Source: DAOTMI01 sp964605545
Lineage (GTDB): Bacteria > Patescibacteriota > Microgenomatia > UBA12405
NCBI GenBank assembly: GCA_964605545.1
Contig: CAZSCX010000001.1
Coordinates: 25,680 to 89,679 of the forward strand
DNA: 64,000 bases
Reading direction: 5' to 3'
Numbering within the stretch: position 1 is the stretch's first letter; the number at the start of each line of letters is the position of its first letter. Of this stretch, positions 51,633 through 58,692 are shown piece after piece. The notes beneath the pieces were generated by a model. That model had not been told where the DNA came from. It did not search any database and saw only the letters and a list, made by a program, of their open reading frames with translations. The position numbers and the translations under genes were made by a program.

Positions 51633-53573
51633 TTAGATATCTAGTGTGGCTAGATGGGCGTGGGTTTGAATAAACTTTTTACGAGGAGGAACTTCTTCGC
51701 CCATTAAAACTCTAAAAACTTCATCAGCCTTGGCTGCGTCCTCGATGTTTATTTTTTTAAGGATTCTCGTATCAGGATTCATGGTGGTTTCCCAGAGTTG
51801 TTGAGGATTCATTTCACCTAAACCTTTATATCTTTGGATATCAAAACCTTTTGATAAGTCACATTGTTTGAGATAAGTATCTTTTTCTTCTTCGGTGTAA
51901 ACATATTTGACTTCTTTACCGGTTTTTATTTTATAAAGCGGAGGCATTGCGAGATAAACATAACCTTTTTCAAGAGTAAATGGCATATGACGAAAGAGAA
52001 AAGTCAAAAGAAGAGTGGCAATATGGGCACCGTCAACATCGGCATCCGACATAATAATAATTCGATGATATCGACACCTATCGATATTTAATGTATCACC
52101 TATTCCACTACCCAAGGCAATTATTAAGTCTTTGAGTTTATCGGATGAAACAATTTTATCGAGACGCATACCTTCGGTGTTTAAGGCTTTACCCCAAAGA
52201 GGGAGGATGGCTTGGAAACGACGATCTCTCCCCTGTTTAGCGCTACCACCGGCGGAATCACCTTCGACAATATAAATTTCTGATTCTTCGGGATTTTTAC
52301 TTTGACAATCAGCCAATTTTCCGGGTAATCCGAGAGAATCAAAAAGGCCTTTACGCATGATAGCGTCTTTGGCGGCACGAGCGGCTTTACGAATTTGAAT
52401 AGCCAGAAGAGATTTACCGACTATAACTTTGGCTACATCGGGATGTTCTTCAAAATACATTTCAAGTTGTTCTCGAACAATTTTTTGAACTATGGGTTGG
52501 ACTTCGGAATTTCCTAATTTTCCCTTAGTTTGACCTTCGAATTGAAGATTTTTAGAAGACATTTTGAGTGAGACTACGGCGGTTAGACCCTCTCGGACGT
52601 CGTCTCCTGTGATGGTATCGTCTTTACCTTTGAGTAATTCTTTTCTAATGGCATAATCTTTGATTACTTTAGTCAGAGAAATTTTGAAGCCGGTTAAATG
52701 AGTGCCACCTTCGGTGGTATTGATGATATTGACGTAAGATGGAGTATTTTCTTGGAAACTGTCGTTATATTGAATAGCGATTTCAACATCAACGCCCTCT
52801 TCGGCTCCATGAAGATAAATTGGTTCATGGACAACAACTTTATTTTTATTGATCTCCCGTAAAAGGGAAACTATTCCACCTTCAAAGTAGTAATGATGTT
52901 CAGTGTTAATGTTTTCATTGTAGTAATGAAAATAAATTTTGGACGTAAGATAGGCTCTATCTTTTAAAGATTTAACAATTATTTTAGGGTCAAATTCAAC
53001 TGTTTCTTTAAAAATTTCTGGATCGGGAGAAAAGGTGGCAGTGGTACCAGTGAGATTTTTGGGAATAATATTTTTGAGTAATTCAATTTTTGTTTCAGAA
53101 ATTTCGGTTAATTTTGTTTTAACTTTTCCACGGCTAAAATCCATATAGTAGATTTTATTGTTGCGACGAACTTCGACTTGATAAAGTTTGGAAAGAGCGT
53201 TGACACAGGCGGCACCAACACCATGCAGACCACCGGAGACTTTATAGGCAGAGCCTTCAAATTTACCGCCGGAATGAAGAGTAGTCATAATGACTTCAAT
53301 AGCGGGTTTTTTGTATTTAGGCATGATATCGATAGGAAAACCGCGACCATCATCGGCAACCGTAACAGAACCATCTTTTTGGACGATTACCCAAATGTTT
53401 TTGGCAAATCCGGCTAAAGCTTCGTCAATCGAATTATCGACAATTTCAGTGAGACAATGATGAAGTCCCCTAATATCAGTGGAGCCGATATACATGGCAG
53501 GACGTTTTCTGACGGGTTCTAAGCCCTCTAAAACGACGATTTGTTCACTAGTATAGGAATCACTTGGAGACAC
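51633..53573 (-). CDS. gyrB: DNA gyrase subunit B
   Basis: 646 residues from a GTG start at 53573. GHKL ATPase: E-I-V-D-N-S-I-D-E, D-D-G-R-G-F-P, G-G-L-H-G-V-G; transducer; Toprim with E-G-D-S-A-G-G and D-A-D-V-D-G. Paired with gyrA in one transcript. A TATCAT lies 5 nt before the GTG, predicting a leaderless mRNA. Confidence 0.96.
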   Translation of the reverse strand: MSPSDSYTSEQIVVLEGLEPVRKRPAMYIGSTDIRGLHHCLTEIVDNSIDEALAGFAKNIWVIVQKDGSVTVADDGRGFPIDIMPKYKKPAIEVIMTTLHSGGKFEGSAYKVSGGLHGVGAACVNALSKLYQVEVRRNNKIYYMDFSRGKVKTKLTEISETKIELLKNIIPKNLTGTTATFSPDPEIFKETVEFDPKIIVKSLKDRAYLTSKIYFHYYNENINTEHHYYFEGGIVSLLREINKNKVVVHEPIYLHGAEEGVDVEIAIQYNDSFQENTPSYVNIINTTEGGTHLTGFKISLTKVIKDYAIRKELLKGKDDTITGDDVREGLTAVVSLKMSSKNLQFEGQTKGKLGNSEVQPIVQKIVREQLEMYFEEHPDVAKVIVGKSLLAIQIRKAARAAKDAIMRKGLFDSLGLPGKLADCQSKNPEESEIYIVEGDSAGGSAKQGRDRRFQAILPLWGKALNTEGMRLDKIVSSDKLKDLIIALGSGIGDTLNIDRCRYHRIIIMSDADVDGAHIATLLLTFLFRHMPFTLEKGYVYLAMPPLYKIKTGKEVKYVYTEEEKDTYLKQCDLSKGFDIQRYKGLGEMNPQQLWETTMNPDTRILKKINIEDAAKADEVFRVLMGEEVPPRKKFIQTHAHLATLDI

Positions 53574-53578
53574 AATTT

Positions 53579-53584
53579 ATGATA
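53579..53584 (-). promoter_or_regulatory. TATCAT -10 box of gyrBA, leaderless type
   Basis: On the minus strand the box ends 5 nt before the GTG start of gyrB. No Shine-Dalgarno sequence is present. Confidence 0.5.
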
Positions 53585-53614
53585 ACAGATTAAATTAGCT
53601 TTACAATAAGCAAA

Positions 53615-54148
53615 TTATGCGGTATTTTCCGCCAAAATATGGTAAGAAATTACCGAGGCGGCGACCAGGACATTAAGTGATTTATTTATCCCAAACATCG
53701 GGATTTCTACTATCTTATCAATGAGTTTTAGGGTGTCTTTTGAAATACCATTGACTTCAGAGCCCAAAACCAAAGCCAGGGGGAATTTATATTTTGCTTT
53801 ATTGTATGGAACACTTTTTTTGTCTTGTTCACAAGCAACTAAAAAATAACCATTTTGGTGTAATTTTTTAAGGCATTCTTGGGTATTTTCGAAATGTTCC
53901 CAGGGAACGAATTTCCAAGTGCCGATTGAAGCTCGATGAATTTTTATATTTGGTGGCGTGATAACTGGTCCGCAAAGGTATATTTTTTGGGCGCCGATGG
54001 CGTCGGCGAGACGGAAAAAACTACCGATATTGTAAGTATCCAAAACATTATCCAGTACAAGGACTATTTCTTGTTTTTTAACATTCTCCCCTATTTTTTT
54101 GGCTATGCCAAGTTTAGTTTTACGTAATTGATGCGAATTTAAGGGCAT
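53615..54148 (-). CDS. SpoU/TrmH-type RNA 2'-O-methyltransferase
   Basis: 177 residues, SPOUT catalytic domain only. Motif 1 N-I-G-S-F-F-R-L-A-D-A-I-G, motif 2 L-V-L-G-S-E-V-N-G and motif 3 I-P-M-F-G-I-N-K-S-L-N-V-L-V-A-A (knot and SAM site). It methylates ribose in tRNA or rRNA; the exact target is not predictable. It starts 2 nt after the thioredoxin-fold gene on the same strand. Confidence 0.9.
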   Translation of the reverse strand: MPLNSHQLRKTKLGIAKKIGENVKKQEIVLVLDNVLDTYNIGSFFRLADAIGAQKIYLCGPVITPPNIKIHRASIGTWKFVPWEHFENTQECLKKLHQNGYFLVACEQDKKSVPYNKAKYKFPLALVLGSEVNGISKDTLKLIDKIVEIPMFGINKSLNVLVAASVISYHILAENTA

Positions 54149-54150
54149 AC

Positions 54151-55119
54151 TTAGCAGCCGCCTTGAGAAGCGGTGCCGGTGTTGGTGGTTTCAATTTTGG
54201 TAGAACACTCTTTTGGTGCTTTTTTGAAACCAGCACAAAGGGCTTCTTTTTGAGCGTTAGGAGTACGGAATTCCGTTTGAGGAATAACAACTTTACCCAA
54301 AGTAACCGAACCTTTACCGTCTTGGGTATAGGCATCTTCCGGAGGAAAGTTAACATTGTTGACTAAAACTGTCGGAGATCCCTGTACTTTATATTTATCG
54401 GTTAAGGCAATTTCTTCTTCGATTAGCTTAATACCGTCTTTATTAAAACATTCGGTAATTTTGGCGGTGTCAAGACCGGCTTTTTTGGCTTGCTCTTCCC
54501 AACAAGTGTCAGCATTTTTGCTGTCACAATTATCATTGACGTTGCCAACGAAATCCCACCATTGTTTTTTATCATTAGCTAGATTGTAGGCACAAATTTC
54601 ACGAACGTTTTGGTTAGCTTCGACTCGTCCGTGAAGAGAGGAATAATAATTATTACCGGAAGCAATATAATTCTTGGGATTAATGCAGGCTTGATAATTT
54701 TCATTGATAGCTTTAGCACATTCAGCTTCGGTTTTGAAATATTTATTGGCAACATAATCTTTACATTTGGTGACATCACCTGTTCTAAGTTTACAATTAT
54801 CTGCAAGATTGGTAATTTTATCAAAGATATATCGAGGTCGGATTTCTGCTTTATTGCCAAGTAAATCAAATACTGGACGAAGAAGATCTTCCATTTGATT
54901 ACCATAGGGGCAAAAACTCATAACATAGAAAGATAGTTCTGGTTTTTCGGTTTTAGGAATTTCAATTTTAGTTTTTTCAGCGGTAGTAATGGATTTACCG
55001 GTAGTTTGATTTTTATTTTTGGCCCAGAGATAGCCAGACATGAAAGATAAGGCGATAAGGATAACAGATAGAATTACAGCTTGATTAAGATTTAGTTTAA
55101 TTTTGTTTGTTGTTTTCAT
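54151..55119 (-). CDS. Membrane-anchored thioredoxin-fold protein (DsbA/GILT-like)
   Basis: 322 residues from ATG 55119; an ATG at 55191 is in frame but precedes the -10 box. Membrane segment about 13-32. The thioredoxin-like core starts F-Y-V-M-S-F-C-P-Y-G with C70; the second Cys of a CxxC pair is replaced by Gly. The region 110-230 is Cys-rich, and the cis-Pro element is V-Q-G-S-P-T-V-L-V. The protein ends with a Thr/Ser-rich tail and terminal G-G-C. Likely an extracytoplasmic thiol oxidoreductase or chaperone, which would suit the disulfide-rich surface proteins. A TATACT lies 7 nt upstream. Confidence 0.75.
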   Translation of the reverse strand: MKTTNKIKLNLNQAVILSVILIALSFMSGYLWAKNKNQTTGKSITTAEKTKIEIPKTEKPELSFYVMSFCPYGNQMEDLLRPVFDLLGNKAEIRPRYIFDKITNLADNCKLRTGDVTKCKDYVANKYFKTEAECAKAINENYQACINPKNYIASGNNYYSSLHGRVEANQNVREICAYNLANDKKQWWDFVGNVNDNCDSKNADTCWEEQAKKAGLDTAKITECFNKDGIKLIEEEIALTDKYKVQGSPTVLVNNVNFPPEDAYTQDGKGSVTLGKVVIPQTEFRTPNAQKEALCAGFKKAPKECSTKIETTNTGTASQGGC

Positions 55120-55141
55120 AATTTTAAGTATACAAGTAAAT

Positions 55142-55342
55142 TTAGGCCTCATCAACGATTTGAATGGCGCCGACTGGACAAGAATTAACAACGGATTCGA
55201 TTTCGGGGGTAATTTCGGCTGGTTGTTTCTTTACCTTGGCTTTAAATGTGGTAGAATCGAGTTCGAAGATATCAGGATTTAATGAGGCGCAAGTATTGCA
55301 GCCAATACAAAGATCTTGGTTGATTTTTATTTGTTTAGTCAT
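55142..55342 (-). CDS. Small ferredoxin, single 4Fe-4S cluster
   Basis: 66 residues from ATG 55342. Cluster ligands C-I-G-C-N-T-C near the start and C-P-V-G-A-I near the end give one 4Fe-4S site (monocluster type, as in Thermotoga or Bacillus ferredoxins). It is divergent from the radical SAM gene, 9 nt apart start to start, so it may supply that enzyme with electrons (inference). Confidence 0.92.
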   Translation of the reverse strand: MTKQIKINQDLCIGCNTCASLNPDIFELDSTTFKAKVKKQPAEITPEIESVVNSCPVGAIQIVDEA

Positions 55343-55357
55343 AATGGATAAATGATA
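55340..55357. promoter_or_regulatory. Interlocked divergent -10 boxes of ferredoxin and radical SAM genes
   Basis: On the plus strand CATAAT (55340-55345) lies 6 nt before ATG 55352; its CAT is the complement of the ferredoxin start codon. On the minus strand TATCAT (55357-55352) lies 9 nt before the ferredoxin ATG; its complement contains the radical SAM start codon. Confidence 0.5.
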
Positions 55358-56194
55358 ACACAGATTTCTTGTGATCCAATGTGTGAGATGAAAGCTTACA
55401 TTGGAACAGGGGTTATACAAAAATTTGAAAATAGAGTAGTGGTGGAATTGACATTGCGTTGTGCCAAATATTGCCAATTTTGTTACAGAAAGTGGAAAGT
55501 TGGTTCAAAAGGCGTAGTTTTGGAAAAAAAGGATTTAAAAAATATTGGCGAGATTTTAAAGAAAAATAGTCGAATTAATGAAGTAATAATTAGCGGCGGT
55601 GATCCTTTGACAGAGCCAAATTTATTGGTTTATTTTTTGAGATTATTAGAAAAAATTAAAACTATAAAAGTAATCAGAATTCATACGCGTTTACCAATTG
55701 TAAAACCGGAATTAATGTCGGAAAAGGTTCTTAAGCAGATATTTAAATGTAAAAAACCTGTTTATGTTTCTCTTCATGTAAACAAAGCGGATGAGTTAAA
55801 TAAAAAAGCCATCAAAGCTATTGTTAAATTACGAAGAGTAGGGGCAATTTTGTATTCTCAATCGGTTATGCTTTCCGGTATAAATGACTCCCCTATTGTT
55901 TTGGCGGCTTTGTTCGAAAAGTTATTGTCGGTTGGAGTCAAACCATACAATATTTATCATTGTAATCGGGTAAAAGGAATCGAACATTTTATAGTGCCGT
56001 TAAAAAGAGAAGTTGAAATTATGACGGAATTGAAATCAAAAATTTCTGGTTTAGCTTTTCCAAATTTGATTGTTGATGCACCAGAATCGGCTCATAAAAT
56101 ACCGGCTCCTCTGTCTAATTGGAAATGTGATTTAAGCGAGTTTAGGGATTTTTTTGGCAAAAGTCATTCTGTTCAAGAAATTGACCGGATTTGA
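55352..56194 (+). CDS. Radical SAM protein, lysine 2,3-aminomutase-like
   Basis: 280 residues. Radical SAM cluster ligands C37, C41 and C44 (C-A-K-Y-C-Q-F-C-Y-R-K, the KamA/EpmB form C-x3-C-x2-C), then I-I-S-G-G-D-P-L and R-I-H-T-R-L-P. Family members move an amino group on lysine, free or on elongation factor P. It is shorter than lysine aminomutase (~400) and lacks the C-terminal PLP-binding part, so aminomutase activity is uncertain. The 3' end overlaps the convergent gene by 53 nt. Confidence 0.88.
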   Translation: MITQISCDPMCEMKAYIGTGVIQKFENRVVVELTLRCAKYCQFCYRKWKVGSKGVVLEKKDLKNIGEILKKNSRINEVIISGGDPLTEPNLLVYFLRLLEKIKTIKVIRIHTRLPIVKPELMSEKVLKQIFKCKKPVYVSLHVNKADELNKKAIKAIVKLRRVGAILYSQSVMLSGINDSPIVLAALFEKLLSVGVKPYNIYHCNRVKGIEHFIVPLKREVEIMTELKSKISGLAFPNLIVDAPESAHKIPAPLSNWKCDLSEFRDFFGKSHSVQEIDRI

Positions 56195-56636
56195 TGATGG
56201 CGTCGAGAATATTGCATATACGATCTTCGGCTTCAGCTCGGGTTAATTTTTTTAAATTGTGGGCAAAATAATGAAAAATTTCATTGCGACCATATTTCCA
56301 GGCATCCCAAAGAAGTTCGGCCAATTCTTCACCTCTTTCGTGAATGTCGGATAATTTTCTAAAAACGGAATATTTTGTGTAACGAAGCGAGGGATTGAGG
56401 GTTTTGCCGACACGATAACGGTCACTCTGATATTCGTTTTGGGACATGACGCCAATTTTCAAAAAGAAGTCTTTTAGATAACCTTCATAGCATTTAGCGG
56501 CGGGAGCAACCAGAAAAGAATAATCATTGATATGGTCAAATTCTTGAAGTCGACTTAAAATTAATTCTAGATCGTCGATTAATCCAACTTGATTGGTGGA
56601 TAAATAAATTTTGGCTTCTTGAAATTTTGGATTCAT
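56142..56636 (-). CDS. HEPN-like protein, possibly RnlA/LsoA-related
   Basis: 164 residues from ATG 56636; a TAAGAT box at 56647-56642 lies 5 nt upstream and supports this over the longer frames. The C-terminal half has Y-G-R-N-E-I-F-H-Y-F, an R-x4-H motif as in HEPN ribonucleases, within a helical protein. It recalls the C-terminal domain of RnlA/LsoA toxins, but the first half is different and no antitoxin partner with a recognised fold is adjacent. Could be a toxin, an RNA-binding protein or unrelated. Confidence 0.5.
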   Translation of the reverse strand: MNPKFQEAKIYLSTNQVGLIDDLELILSRLQEFDHINDYSFLVAPAAKCYEGYLKDFFLKIGVMSQNEYQSDRYRVGKTLNPSLRYTKYSVFRKLSDIHERGEELAELLWDAWKYGRNEIFHYFAHNLKKLTRAEAEDRICNILDAIIKSGQFLEQNDFCQKNP

Positions 56637-56668
56637 GACTAATCTTATCATAGAGATTTTTTTGGTGT

Positions 56669-56674
56669 TATAAT
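56669..56674 (+). promoter_or_regulatory. TATAAT -10 box of 56694 gene
   Basis: The box ends 19 nt before ATG 56694, giving a leader of about 12 nt. It is one of the few genes here with a short untranslated leader. Confidence 0.45.
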
Positions 56675-56693
56675 TTCTTGCCCTCAGTAAAAG

Positions 56694-56885
56694 ATGAAAG
56701 AAAGAATAAAAGAGAGAATAAAACAAAAAACCGATTTAATGCGGTTACAAAATGTGACTGGGGAGGTAAATAATCAGATTTATTACAAAACGGAGGAGAT
56801 AGAAATCAATGATTTTCAGTTTTTAGAAGATTTTGGATTTAGTTTAGGAAGTGATTGTTTAAAAAGGATAAAAAATGGCTTTTAG
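56694..56885 (+). CDS. Small unknown protein
   Basis: 63 residues, basic N-terminal helix (K-E-R-I-K-E-R-I-K-Q-K) and an acidic middle. No family recognised. It overlaps the next gene by 11 nt and has its own promoter-like box, which supports it as real. It is divergent from the HEPN-like gene. Confidence 0.5.
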   Translation: MKERIKERIKQKTDLMRLQNVTGEVNNQIYYKTEEIEINDFQFLEDFGFSLGSDCLKRIKNGF

Positions 56886-57324
56886 TAAAGAAATAAGAAA
56901 AAAAAGAGAACTAAGCGAGGGGGTAAAGAAATTAGTGACCTTGATTGTCAAAATGGATAATAATTTTGATAAGGATAAAAAAGAAAACTTGTTGCTTGGA
57001 GAGATTAAAGCTGAGGATTGGAAAAAAGTCTTAAACGATTGTTATCAGGAAGAAATGGGAAATTATTTTAAGCAAAAAGATAATCACTTGGAAGAAAAAT
57101 TTTTATTTTCAAATTATTTTGGAAAAATTTTGGAGTATTTTGAATTGGCAGTGATTAAAATCGAGAGTAGCCCCCTATTTGAAGATTGTATCTACAAGAT
57201 GAAATTGTTTCATTATTTGTATTATGGTAAGGATGATCCAAAAACTTTGAGTTTTGAAAAAAAATATTCTGTCCCAAAAATTGTACCAAAAAATAACGGA
57301 AGGATAGGGACTATCAAGTTTTAA
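56875..57324 (+). CDS. Unknown helical protein
   Basis: 149 residues, charged and mostly helical, with two aromatic patches (F-L-F-S-N-Y-F-G-K-I-L-E-Y-F and L-F-H-Y-L-Y-Y). The C-terminal 25 residues are basic. No signal peptide, membrane segment or known motif. Coupled by overlap to the 63-residue gene; a CIRCE-like dyad follows its stop. Confidence 0.55.
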   Translation: MAFSKEIRKKRELSEGVKKLVTLIVKMDNNFDKDKKENLLLGEIKAEDWKKVLNDCYQEEMGNYFKQKDNHLEEKFLFSNYFGKILEYFELAVIKIESSPLFEDCIYKMKLFHYLYYGKDDPKTLSFEKKYSVPKIVPKNNGRIGTIKF

Positions 57325-57331
57325 AAGGTAT

Positions 57332-57358
57332 TTAGCACTCGGTTCATGTGACTGCTAA
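57332..57358 (+). promoter_or_regulatory. CIRCE-like inverted repeat, copy 2
   Basis: TTAGCACTC (57332-57340), 9-nt spacer, GACTGCTAA (57350-57358); both halves are identical to the copy at 48944 while the spacers differ. It lies about 50 nt upstream of a TATAAT and 75 nt before the gene at 57434. Confidence 0.5.
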
Positions 57359-57407
57359 TGATATTTTAGGTATCAAAATGTATAATTTTGTATCAAAATA
57401 GGTGTGT

Positions 57408-57413
57408 TATAAT
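57408..57413 (+). promoter_or_regulatory. TATAAT -10 box of 57434 gene
   Basis: The box ends 20 nt before ATG 57434. The leader contains the 14-mer CTATCCCCCATTAA (57418-57431), found again upstream of the gene at 58210. Confidence 0.5.
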
Positions 57414-57433
57414 TCCCCTATCCCCCATTAAAT

Positions 57434-57739
57434 ATGAATGAAAATGAAAATAAAATTAGAGAGATGATGGATCGAGCTTATGGTGAAATTAGAAAACTGG
57501 AGATTGGTGAAGCTGGTCCTGAAACAAGAACAGATTTAATTAGTTTGTGCAAAGAAATTGCTTTTACTCGAGGGATGGAGATACTTTCTGATGCTGATAA
57601 ATGTGTAATTGCCGATTGGGTGGGTAGTAAGGATAAAGGGAATGTTAAGGGTACAGCTGCTAGTGTAATTAATTCGATCGAAAATTCAGTAACTCGTGAA
57701 AAAATAAGATTAGATGTGTTGGGGATTAAAATTAGATAG
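57434..57739 (+). CDS. Unknown protein
   Basis: 101 residues, acidic and helical (E-M-M-D-R-A-Y-G-E-I-R-K-L-E), then C-x-E-I-A-F-T-R-G and a C-terminal half with V-I-A-D-W-V-G-S-K. No family recognised. It is the gene closest downstream of the second CIRCE-like dyad. Confidence 0.55.
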   Translation: MNENENKIREMMDRAYGEIRKLEIGEAGPETRTDLISLCKEIAFTRGMEILSDADKCVIADWVGSKDKGNVKGTAASVINSIENSVTREKIRLDVLGIKIR

Positions 57740-57742
57740 TGT

Positions 57743-57748
57743 TATACT
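57743..57748 (+). promoter_or_regulatory. TATACT -10 box of 57755 gene, leaderless type
   Basis: The box begins 4 nt after the previous stop and ends 6 nt before ATG 57755. Confidence 0.5.
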
Positions 57749-57754
57749 CCGCAT

Positions 57755-58162
57755 ATGAAAGAAATAAAACCAAGTGTGGTAAGCCAGGAAGATAAATATA
57801 AAATAGATAATGAGGGTTTGTGTCGGGAACAAGCATTAAACGAAGTAGTAGAGGAAGAGATTAGTAGTTGGGGAATTTGGGAAGATGCAAATGAAAAAAA
57901 AAGAGTAAAAGGCAAGATGAAAGAAACGGTTTTGAAGGAAAGCTTTAAAGAGTGGCATACTCTGCCAGAACCGACGAATAGACAAGAAGTTATTCAGGGA
58001 TTGAGATATTAGGTTGATCCTCGAGTTGGGAAAGGGAGGGAGAGTATTATTGAATTTGTTAATGGTTATAGTTTCGATGATGGAACCTTGACGCGAAAAG
58101 ATCTATGGTCAATAGCTTTGGAACCTTTGGAAACAAGAGTGCTAAAAGAGGGAAAGAAATAA
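57755..58162 (+). pseudogene. Unknown protein gene with an in-frame TAG at codon 86
   Basis: The frame opened by ATG 57755 runs 85 codons to TAG (58010-58012) and then continues in the same frame for 49 sense codons to TAA (58160-58162). The second part has the same lysine/glutamate-rich character (for example S-F-D-D-G-T-L-T-R-K-D-L-W). The full product would be about 135 residues. No family is recognised. The simplest reading is a nonsense mutation in a once longer gene; readthrough or a sequencing error are alternatives. A promoter box for the next gene directly follows TAA. Confidence 0.55.
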
Positions 58163-58169
58163 TTTGTGA

Positions 58170-58175
58170 TATACT
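58170..58175 (+). promoter_or_regulatory. TATACT -10 box of 58210 gene
   Basis: The box ends 34 nt before ATG 58210; the leader holds CTATCCCCCATTAA (58179-58192). Confidence 0.45.
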
Positions 58176-58209
58176 TCGCTATCCCCCATTAATTAATATT
58201 TTTGTATTT

Positions 58210-58692
58210 ATGGCAAAACCAGAAATAAATAAAAAAGAAAATCGTGAATTGAAGCCAGTTGAAGCACCAAATTATAAGGTTATGGAAGGGCTGTTTTTGT
58301 ATACTAAGATATTGATGGAACAGGCATGGGTTGATTCTAAGGAAAATTTGATGCAAGATGAGGAAAGATCGAAAATTATTTTAAGTAATACAGGGGTTTT
58401 GAAGAATTTTTTGGCCAATGGTTGGACTTGCGATATGAGTTTAAATATGGATGCACAAAAAGAAATTATAGCAGTGGGTATGGTAGAGCATGGAGGTCAT
58501 TTTGATCAAGATTTAATTGATTTTGTTCAATCAATTAGTTATTCACGAAAAGTTTTTGGGCAAATTTGTGATGCTTTAAATATGAGGATGCATATTAAGG
58601 GGCGTTTTGAAGGTGAAACAGAACAATTATGCAAAGAATGGGAGTTAGCGAATAAAATTTTGTTGGCTATGCCCATGTCTACTCGTACCTAA
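58210..58692 (+). CDS. Unknown protein
   Basis: 160 residues from ATG 58210; the longer frame to 58105 overlaps the previous gene's end and the promoter and is rejected. Soluble, mixed helical protein with I-L-S-N-T-G-V-L-K-N and V-E-H-G-G-H-F-D. Begins M-A-K-P-E-I-N-K-K-E-N-R-E. No family recognised. The last 14 nt overlap the convergent permease gene. Confidence 0.55.
   Translation: MAKPEINKKENRELKPVEAPNYKVMEGLFLYTKILMEQAWVDSKENLMQDEERSKIILSNTGVLKNFLANGWTCDMSLNMDAQKEIIAVGMVEHGGHFDQDLIDFVQSISYSRKVFGQICDALNMRMHIKGRFEGETEQLCKEWELANKILLAMPMSTRT

Noticed and set aside
58137..58145. GAGTGCTAA, a perfect right half of the CIRCE consensus
   Set aside because: No left half at the proper distance and it lies inside a reading frame.
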